Assembly: GCA_002308815.1 (NCBI GenBank)
Contig: DBVX01000002.1
Span: 1 to 10,946, forward strand
Origin: Bacteroidales bacterium UBA1253
Lineage (GTDB): Bacteria; Bacteroidota; Bacteroidia; Bacteroidales; Paludibacteraceae
Reading direction: 5' to 3'
DNA length: 10,946 nucleotides
Every line of letters begins with the position of its first letter. Within the stretch, counting starts at the first letter, position 1. Under the pieces are notes generated by a model, which saw only the letters and a list, made by a program, of their open reading frames with translations, did no database searches and was not told where the DNA came from. Below are positions 5,963-10,946 of the stretch, in pieces. Made by a program: the position numbers and the translations under genes.

Positions 5963-7127
5963 CCTGCCAGCGGAATGTTTCCTCAAAATCCCAGTTGTCG
6001 CGTATCTTCAGCCGCTTGGGGAAGTAATAGACCGGTTCGGGCTGCCGTTTCAGAAGGTAGTCGCCGGTAGTCCACACACTATCGCCATCCAAATCAAGGA
6101 AAATCCGAAGCATATATGTGTCCGCCTTGATTTTTTGGAATAGTGCGTCTCCCTTTTCATTTACCGGTTGTGTGGCAACAGGCACGTCCTTGGCGGAGAG
6201 CAGTTGCACAAAGGCTTCTGTAACGGCAGGAAACAGGATGACGCGTAGCGAGGCGGTTGCAGTGGAATCCGCATTCGGCATGGCGCTATTTACAGAGTCC
6301 TGCGGGATGCTGTCCGTTGACAGACTGTCGGTGAGGATACTGTCCGTAACCAGACTGTCAAGTTGCAACGAATCGGGCAGCGTGTCTTTGGGGATAAGGC
6401 AGTTGAAAAGGCGGAGAACAAGATTCGAGTCCGGGACATTGACTGCTTCTTCTGTAAAGGCTATCGGCTCATTTCGCTCATACGTGTATGTACGGTTGCT
6501 GTCCGACAAAGCATACAGACGGTACAAGCCGGGAGCCAAATGAAGCAATTCAAAATGCCCCGTCTGGTTGGTGCGAGCCACGCGCATAAAAGATTTTTTG
6601 TAAACCACGCTGTCTTCCGCTTCCGCCGGATGAAGTCCTACCAGCACGCCCGAAGCCGGCTTCAGTGTCTCGGCGAAAACCACCGATCCGGATAGGTTCA
6701 GCGAATCAACCGCGTCCCCCGTCGAGAAAGACAACGTGTAGTCCTGCAACGGGTTATTCTCATTGTTGTCTTGTATCGCTTGACCGAAATAGATAGTGTA
6801 TGTCGTGTTGGGCAGCAGAGAGTCGTTGAGCGTTACCGACACTTTTTTGCCAACGGCTTTGATGATTGGTTGGGACTGGCTCGGAGGGGATACCAGTACC
6901 TGCTCGCTTGCCTGATTCAAACGTACATACTCGTCAAAGCGGATCTGTATCTCCTGCTTTTGCACGTGTGTGGCACCTTCTGATGGAACGGATGACAGCA
7001 CGCGGGGTGGGTTGGAGTCCGTCGGTCCGCCCTGCGGTCCAGATCCTCTGCTTGCACAACCCGACACGGCGCACATCACGCCCATCATCAAACTCCAAAC
7101 AATATGTATGCTTACCTTTCGTATCAT
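5940..7127 (-). CDS. Envelope lipoprotein with SbsA-type Ig-like domain
   Basis: This 395-aa product begins with a lipoprotein signal peptide (residues 1-23) ending in the lipobox AVSGC, so Cys24 would be acylated. The next residues (ASRGSGPQGGP) lack the acidic run of the Bacteroidetes surface-export signal, which suggests a periplasm-facing anchor. Residues 39-137 (NPPRVLSSVPSEGATHV ... YTLSFSTGD) match the SbsA Ig-like (Big_5) pattern. Residues 144-230 look like a carboxypeptidase-regulatory beta-sandwich (TNQTGHFELLHLAPGLYRLYAL). Residues 251-280 are six Asp-Ser pentapeptides, forming a flexible linker. The C-terminal part (about 293-395) has the motif YMLRIFLDLDGDSVWTTGDY. Such lipoproteins are common and mostly uncharacterised in Bacteroidetes. 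It sits 51 nt after the S41 protease gene and overlaps the start of pnuC. Its role, perhaps structural or adhesive, is unknown. Confidence 0.88.
   Translation of the reverse strand: MIRKVSIHIVWSLMMGVMCAVSGCASRGSGPQGGPTDSNPPRVLSSVPSEGATHVQKQEIQIRFDEYVRLNQASEQVLVSPPSQSQPIIKAVGKKVSVTLNDSLLPNTTYTIYFGQAIQDNNENNPLQDYTLSFSTGDAVDSLNLSGSVVFAETLKPASGVLVGLHPAEAEDSVVYKKSFMRVARTNQTGHFELLHLAPGLYRLYALSDSNRTYTYERNEPIAFTEEAVNVPDSNLVLRLFNCLIPKDTLPDSLQLDSLVTDSILTDSLSTDSIPQDSVNSAMPNADSTATASLRVILFPAVTEAFVQLLSAKDVPVATQPVNEKGDALFQKIKADTYMLRIFLDLDGDSVWTTGDYLLKRQPEPVYYFPKRLKIRDNWDFEETFRWQDESARPE
6306..6375 (-). repeat. 15-bp tandem repeat coding Asp-Ser pentapeptides
   Basis: TGTC cores recur at 6311, 6326, 6341 and 6356, exactly 15 bp apart, with closer similarity at 30 bp. 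In the lipoprotein they encode the five-residue unit x-D-S-(L/I/V)-x, with DS at residues 252, 257, 262, 267, 272 and 277. Copy number could vary between strains by slippage. Confidence 0.7.
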
Positions 7128-7172
7128 AGAATCCGCTTGGTACGCGGGCTTCCTGCCTGCGGAAAATGGTAC

Positions 7173-7200
7173 TCAATATCAATTATCAACAGTCAATTGT
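7173..7200. repeat. Degenerate TCAAnnn repeat at the protease gene's end
   Basis: TCAATA, TCAATTA, TCAACAG and TCAATTG follow one another in 6-7 bp steps across the last codons and stop of the S41 protease gene. The repeat therefore sets the protein's last residues (LTVDN). It resembles AT-rich TCAATTR strings that I recall from Bacteroidetes intergenic DNA; that link is from memory. Confidence 0.4.
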
Positions 7201-8735
7201 TCCAACGCTTTCTTCAACGCCTTGTCCTTGCGCAGCAGGAACTCCACGCGGCCGCGCTGGAAATAGTACCGCTCCACAATGTCCGCGCCGAGCAACTCTT
7301 TGACCTCGTTCTTGTGCCGCAGTATCGCCTCACGGAACGAGGGGCGCAGACGCACGCGAAGACTGTCCATTGCCCGCATCGAAATGGAGTCAATGTCCTC
7401 TTTTTGCGCTATTTCAATCAGATCGTCCAAGTAGCGCGATGTCTCCGTCTCATAGACGAACTTCTTGCTGTCCAGATAGTTCATAAAGTCCTCCAAGTCC
7501 TCATCCGTCACCTCGAACACATCAGGGCGGACAATCCCGTTGTGCGTCTGGCGGTAGCGGTTGGCGTAGTCGAAGAAATGATGCTCCTTCATCAGTGTGT
7601 AGCAAATATCCACTTTCTGCGAGTCGGTCAGCACGATGTCCGGCTGTATGCCGCCTGCGGTGTCGCGCTCCAGTTTCTCGCCGCGCTGCTGCGCCGCATA
7701 GTTGATTGCCTGTATGCACCGCCCCGATGGCAGGTAGTAATGTGCTGTAGTAACCTTCAGGTTGCCGCCATAGACGATGGGACGGATGGACTGCACCAAC
7801 CCCTTGCCGAATGTCCGTTCGCCTATCAGTTTAGCCCGACCCAGTTCCTGCAGGCTGCCTGACACAATCTCCGATGCCGATGCCGTGCCACCGTTTACAA
7901 GGAACACCAACGGCAAGTCCTTATACACAGGCGATGACGAAGTCGTGTACGAGCGGTTGGCGGTGTGTACCTTGCCTTTGGTTGTCACCACCTCCGTACC
8001 TTTCTCCACGAACAGGCTTACCATACGTATAGCCTCGTCAATCAGTCCGCCGCCGTTGCCGCGCAGGTCGATGACCAGTCCGTTCAGAGGATACTCCTTG
8101 CGCATCTGTTCGACCGCCTCATACAATGCCGCCGCGCTGCCCGATGTGAACTCAGAGAACAGCACATAGCCGATGCTGTCCTGATAACGGTTGTAATAGG
8201 TAACAGCGGGAAGATGGATCTCCTGCCGTACAACCTGCTTTTCAATCGGTTTCTTGTCGCCTTCGCGCGCAAGAACAAGTTTGACCGTTGTCCCCGCCTC
8301 ACCGCGCAAACGGTTGCTCACCTCCTTTGTTGACTGGCCGTCACAGCGGAAACCGTCCACCTTCACCAGCCGGTCGCCCGCTCGGACGTCGTTCACTTGC
8401 GCAGGCATACCCTCGTAAGGCTCGGCGATATACACCATGCTGTCGCGCATCATAATCATCGCGCCGATGCCGCCGTACTGACCCGTTGTCATGATTTTCA
8501 GATCCGTGTCACGCTCCTTGGGGATATAGATGGTGTAAGGGTCCACCTGACACAGCATCATACGGATGCCCTCTTCTGTCATCCTGTCATAGTTGAGCGT
8601 GTCAAAGTAGTTCATATCCAGCTGCCGCATCACATCGGTCAGTACGGACATCGACTTCTCAATGCGCGTTGTCTGCTCCTGCGCCCTGACAGACATGGAT
8701 ACCAGCAGAACAAGTATGGGTAATAATCGTTTCAT
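7179..8735 (-). CDS. S41 family C-terminal processing peptidase (CtpA/Prc type)
   Basis: This is a 518-aa exported serine protease. Residues 1-18 form a signal peptide (MKRLLPILVLLVSMSVRA), placing it in the periplasm. A PDZ domain covers about 80-165, with the ligand groove near GGIGAMI (88-94). The S41 core contains VIDLRGNGGG (221-230), NGGTASASEIVSG (281-293) with the likely nucleophile Ser286, and GERTFGKGLVQ (305-315) with general base Lys311 and Gln315. The Ser-Lys spacing of 25 and Lys-Gln spacing of 4 match CtpB of Bacillus, so the enzyme should be active. The C-terminal 140 residues are mostly helical. Family members trim or degrade periplasmic proteins by their C-termini; this one's targets are unknown. 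It lies 23 nt behind coaD and 51 nt ahead of the lipoprotein gene. The start has a purine-rich AGAAAGAGAT before the ATG. Confidence 0.95.
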   Translation of the reverse strand: MKRLLPILVLLVSMSVRAQEQTTRIEKSMSVLTDVMRQLDMNYFDTLNYDRMTEEGIRMMLCQVDPYTIYIPKERDTDLKIMTTGQYGGIGAMIMMRDSMVYIAEPYEGMPAQVNDVRAGDRLVKVDGFRCDGQSTKEVSNRLRGEAGTTVKLVLAREGDKKPIEKQVVRQEIHLPAVTYYNRYQDSIGYVLFSEFTSGSAAALYEAVEQMRKEYPLNGLVIDLRGNGGGLIDEAIRMVSLFVEKGTEVVTTKGKVHTANRSYTTSSSPVYKDLPLVFLVNGGTASASEIVSGSLQELGRAKLIGERTFGKGLVQSIRPIVYGGNLKVTTAHYYLPSGRCIQAINYAAQQRGEKLERDTAGGIQPDIVLTDSQKVDICYTLMKEHHFFDYANRYRQTHNGIVRPDVFEVTDEDLEDFMNYLDSKKFVYETETSRYLDDLIEIAQKEDIDSISMRAMDSLRVRLRPSFREAILRHKNEVKELLGADIVERYYFQRGRVEFLLRKDKALKKALEQLTVDN

Positions 8736-8758
8736 ATCTCTTTCTTTGTGTTTGCATT

Positions 8759-9208
8759 CTATGGCAGCGGATAGGGTACCAACCCGCTCACATCCTTCTT
8801 GTATCCGTACAGTTCGCGCACCAGCGATGAGGATATGCAGGCGTGTTCGGAACGGGCGTACAGCACCACCGTCTCTATCCCGTCCAGCAGCCGGTTGGCA
8901 TCCGCCATACTTTGTTCGTAGGCGAAGTCCTGCACCGACCTTACGCCCCGCAGCAGGAAACGCGCATCGTGCAGGCGGGCGAAATCAACGGTCAGACCGT
9001 CAAACACCTCCACCGTTACGCGCTCCTCGTCCCTGAACAGTTCCCGCAATGCCTGCTCGCGGAACGACAGCGGGAACAACTCGTTCTTCTGGCTGTTCCT
9101 GCCTATTCCTATCACGATGCGGTCAAAAAGTTCCAAACCTCTCTGAACCAAATCCAGATGACCAATGGTGAACGGGTCAAAACTTCCCGGAAAAACGGCT
9201 GTGCGCAT
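8759..9208 (-). CDS. coaD: Phosphopantetheine adenylyltransferase
   Basis: CoaD joins ATP and 4'-phosphopantetheine to make dephospho-CoA, the fourth step of coenzyme A synthesis, in the cytoplasm. The 149-aa product is slightly shorter than the E. coli enzyme (159 aa). The nucleotidyltransferase motif TIGH (14-17, in FPGSFDPFTIGHLDLV), RGVRS (87-91), the YEQSMADANR segment and ISSSLVREL (125-133) are all intact, so it should be fully active. The C-terminus simply ends earlier than in E. coli. Its ATG at 9208 lies 5 nt after the stop of the acyltransferase gene, suggesting coupled translation. The S41 protease gene follows after 23 nt. It is probably essential. Confidence 0.97.
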   Translation of the reverse strand: MRTAVFPGSFDPFTIGHLDLVQRGLELFDRIVIGIGRNSQKNELFPLSFREQALRELFRDEERVTVEVFDGLTVDFARLHDARFLLRGVRSVQDFAYEQSMADANRLLDGIETVVLYARSEHACISSSLVRELYGYKKDVSGLVPYPLP

Positions 9209-9213
9209 AAAAG

Positions 9214-10230
9214 TCAGTCTTTTAGTTGTTTGGCGGCTTCGTGGTTGGTTACGGGATTGCGGTACATCTCGTGCAGTTTGTCCATCAGGAACATCTCGTC
9301 TTTGCTTGGCAGGTCTATCAAGGCAAGCCTCTCTTGCAGATACTGTTCGAAGTCTTCTCCGCGTTCATAGACTTCGTAGCCTATGTGTATCTGGTAGTCT
9401 ATGCGGCGGGCGACTGCCTGCACCTGCTCGTTGCGGGTCATTCCCGCGAGTTCCTCCCTGTGCGCGTCCAGCCAGTGGTTAAGGCTCGGTGTCAGACGAT
9501 AGACCACGCGCCCCTTCTTGCCGAACATGCCTGTTTTCATTGACCGTTCGTCCTCGCCTTCCGGCTTCTTCCACTGCGGATTATCCCTGCGCAGCTGCAT
9601 CTCGCGGGCCTTCAGGTAGTCGCACGGGTCATACTCGTAGTTGATGCTCACAGGGCAGATGTTCAGTACGCGGACAGCCTCTATGAAGTCATCGCTGCCC
9701 ATCGTGAGCATCTTCAGTACAGCCGGTTGTGTCAGGTCGTTGCCGTCCTTCGCCCGTCCCTCACGCTGCGCCAGCCAGATGCTCTTGCCCCGCCCGCGCA
9801 GATATTGTATGTACGAGTTCAGATGCATCGCGTTCTTCGCCACCTCCTTCGGACCCCCGCCGCGAATGACCACATAGCAGCGGTTGTAGCGCACTAACCA
9901 CTCAATCCAACGCTTGCTCAACAAGTTGTTCCCAATCCCCATATACGGACGGATAAAATAACGCATCCGGAGCATATAACTCAACCATGCTGCATCCGTT
10001 ATTATGTCTCTGTGATTCGTCAGAAAAACCGCCCCGTGACGTATATCCTCCCGTATCATCCGTTGCGCTTCCTTTCCCTGCCACGGACTGTCGCCGCCGC
10101 CCGCTTCCAAACGCAATGATGTGGTATTCCGCCGACGCAGCAAATCCAAAAAAGGAAATACCAGCAGCAAATCCGTCACCGCCAATAACGGACTGACCCT
10201 GTACGCCTCAATATCTTTATACGGATTCAT
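9214..10230 (-). CDS. PlsC-like glycerol-phosphate acyltransferase family protein
   Basis: This 338-aa protein belongs to the lysophosphatidate / glycerolphosphate acyltransferase superfamily, whose members add acyl chains to glycerolipids at the cytoplasmic face of the membrane. A hydrophobic stretch at 13-30 could anchor the N-terminus. The first catalytic motif reads TNHRDIITD (71-79): His73 is followed by Asp79 five residues later rather than the usual four, or by Asp75. The glycerol-phosphate motif appears as WLAQREGRAKDG (152-163) in place of FPEGTRS, and VIRGGGPKE (121-129) and CPVSINYEYDPCD (192-204) fill the other block positions. The length exceeds PlsC (about 245 aa), with a helical, charged C-terminus. 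It is preceded by yigZ (37-nt gap) and followed by coaD (5-nt gap). The exact acceptor is unknown, so no symbol is given. Confidence 0.85.
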   Translation of the reverse strand: MNPYKDIEAYRVSPLLAVTDLLLVFPFLDLLRRRNTTSLRLEAGGGDSPWQGKEAQRMIREDIRHGAVFLTNHRDIITDAAWLSYMLRMRYFIRPYMGIGNNLLSKRWIEWLVRYNRCYVVIRGGGPKEVAKNAMHLNSYIQYLRGRGKSIWLAQREGRAKDGNDLTQPAVLKMLTMGSDDFIEAVRVLNICPVSINYEYDPCDYLKAREMQLRRDNPQWKKPEGEDERSMKTGMFGKKGRVVYRLTPSLNHWLDAHREELAGMTRNEQVQAVARRIDYQIHIGYEVYERGEDFEQYLQERLALIDLPSKDEMFLMDKLHEMYRNPVTNHEAAKQLKD

Positions 10231-10267
10231 TAAAAAACTTCAACAAATAAATCTTACCTTTTACCTT

Positions 10268-10618
10268 TCAACTTAAAAGTGCTTCCTTCGCCGCTTCCCT
10301 GTACGCCACCATCAGACCGCCTGTGCCTAACAATGTGCCGCCGAAATAACGCACCACCACCACCAATATGTTGTCTTTTTTTTGTGCGTCAATCGAACGC
10401 AGAATGGGCAGACCCGCCGTGCCGTGAGGCTCCCCGTCATCCTTCGTACGCCATAAGTCCTGTCCCAACCGATAGGCATAGCATACATGACGCGCATCGT
10501 GATAACGTTTCTTGTAACTCGCAATCAGTGTCTTCGCCTCTTCTTCCGAACCGATTGACTCAGCAAAAGCAAGAAACTTCGACCCTTTGCTCTTGTATAT
10601 ACCCTGACCGATTAACAT
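10268..10618 (-). CDS. YigZ/IMPACT family protein, single-domain form
   Basis: This 116-aa protein is the UPF0029 (IMPACT N-terminal-like) domain of the YigZ family, a cytoplasmic fold related to eukaryotic IMPACT and thought to bind nucleic acid or ribosomal components; no enzymatic role is established. Signatures are clear: KGSKFLAFA (11-19), YHDARHVCYAYRLG (39-52), DDGEPHGTAGLPIL (60-73) and VVRYFGGTLLGTGGLMVAYREAA (88-110). E. coli YigZ is about 200 aa and carries a second, ferredoxin-like domain (DUF1949). Here the frame stops right after the first domain, and only 37 nt separate it from the next gene, so no remnant is present. The ATG at 10618 is the only usual start codon in the frame before an upstream stop at 10676-10678. 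It is the first gene of the operon, about 85 nt after its promoter. Confidence 0.9.
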   Translation of the reverse strand: MLIGQGIYKSKGSKFLAFAESIGSEEEAKTLIASYKKRYHDARHVCYAYRLGQDLWRTKDDGEPHGTAGLPILRSIDAQKKDNILVVVVRYFGGTLLGTGGLMVAYREAAKEALLS

Positions 10619-10709
10619 TTTTTGCAGTAGTGAGGTATTCCTGTCCCTCGTATTCTCATGAGGAACTCCTATCCTTTACAAAAATATCATTGCGTTTCAA
10701 ACTCGGCGG

Positions 10710-10741
10710 CAAAGGTACGCCCAAACCTCCGATTACACAAA
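10710..10741 (-). promoter_or_regulatory. Promoter of the yigZ-to-pnuC operon
   Basis: On the minus strand TTTG (10741-10738), a 20-nt spacer and TACCTTTG (10717-10710) match the Bacteroidetes promoter consensus with ideal spacing. The -7 box continues as CCGCC, identical to the promoter at 3467-3479. Transcription should start near 10704. The gaps between the six downstream genes are 51 nt or less, so this promoter probably serves all of them. Confidence 0.7.
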
Positions 10742-10804
10742 AAAAAGGATATTTCTCTCACCAACCGCATCAAACACCCAAGCGTGGCGCACTCCTTGCG
10801 CATT

Positions 10805-10841
10805 CTATACGGATTGAAGCGGCAACGCTGACTATACGGAT
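10805..10841. repeat. 10-bp direct repeat, 27-bp period
   Basis: CTATACGGAT occurs at 10805-10814 and again at 10832-10841, on the same face after 27 bp. It lies 65-100 bp upstream of the yigZ -33 box. It might be a pair of regulator binding sites or a relic of a mobile element; two 10-mers alone do not decide. Confidence 0.4.
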
Positions 10842-10946
10842 AGTTATTTCCTCCTTATGTCCGCATCTTCGCACCTTTCCATGGCAAAATGTCAGGGGAA
10901 TGGCACTGGAGCAGTCATGTTGTCTTATCCTGAAATAAGTAGACAC

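Larger units (their letters stand above)
10619..10946. other. Non-coding region upstream of the yigZ operon
   Basis: These 328 bases hold the operon promoter (10710-10741), a run of eight A residues just beyond it, a 10-bp direct repeat (10805-10841) and, at the extreme right, a sequence that may be an insertion-sequence end. A minus-strand frame stays open from the window edge to a TGA at 10770-10772 (58 codons), but its Arg/Cys-rich translation resembles no family I know. I see no RNA gene. Confidence 0.5.

Noticed and set aside
7104..7862. 252-codon plus-strand frame opposite the S41 protease
   Set aside because: The protease has complete catalytic motifs on the other strand; this frame is its mirror and has no motifs of its own.
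10255..10266. TTACCTTTTACCTTT as a plus-strand promoter
   Set aside because: The boxes resemble TAnnTTTG but lack the final G, and no plus-strand gene follows; more likely a short tandem repeat in the yigZ-acyltransferase gap.
10279..10938. 219-codon plus-strand frame over yigZ and its upstream region
   Set aside because: It starts inside yigZ and runs through the operon promoter; the Pro/Ser/Cys-rich translation looks like non-coding DNA.
1..10946. CRISPR array, toxin-antitoxin pair, prophage or defence genes
   Set aside because: No regular repeat-spacer series, integrase, small overlapping gene pair or nuclease/helicase set is present; apart from the TPR protein the recognised genes are housekeeping or envelope functions.

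Overview
The window reads as a core chromosomal stretch of a member of the Bacteroidales, with a Prevotellaceae-like genome the best guess. Three things point there. The promoters fit the Bacteroidetes pattern (TTG/TTTG about 20 nt before TAnnTTTG) rather than the sigma70 pattern. Strong Shine-Dalgarno sequences are scarce. The gene set is also typical: a lipoprotein with an SbsA-type Ig domain, a short ManA, a long QueA and an S41 protease next to coaD. Coding DNA is moderately GC-rich, and the few intergenic stretches are clearly AT-rich.

Layout from left to right: (1) positions 1-287 hold the first codons of a leftward gene that leaves the window, with one or two leftward promoters. (2) A leftward operon manA-queA-tatD (3254 down to 288) is tightly packed, with a 14-nt gap and then an 8-nt ATG/TGA overlap. 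(3) An AT-rich divergent control region (3255-3555) carries one promoter facing each way. (4) A rightward single gene (3556-5340) encodes a 594-aa cytoplasmic protein with a possible YbjN-like N-terminal region and C-terminal TPR-like helices; its function is unknown. (5) A long leftward operon, yigZ - acyltransferase - coaD - S41 protease - Ig-like lipoprotein - pnuC (10618 down to 5288), is driven by a well-formed promoter at 10710-10741. Its last gene overlaps the end of the TPR gene tail to tail by 53 bp. (6) Positions 10619-10946 are non-coding as far as I can see, hold the operon promoter, and may end at the border of an insertion sequence.

Functionally, the left operon joins sugar-phosphate interconversion (ManA), tRNA queuosine modification (QueA) and a metal-dependent nuclease (TatD). 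The right operon mixes coenzyme A synthesis (CoaD), phospholipid acylation (PlsC-like), envelope proteolysis (S41 protease), an outer-membrane lipoprotein and a vitamin/nucleoside transporter (PnuC-like). These are housekeeping functions, and I see no defence system, CRISPR array, prophage or biosynthetic cluster.

The least understood items are the YbjN/TPR-type protein, its convergent overlap with pnuC (with a perfect 8-bp hairpin just past its stop), the single-domain YigZ protein, and the possible IS end at the right edge.
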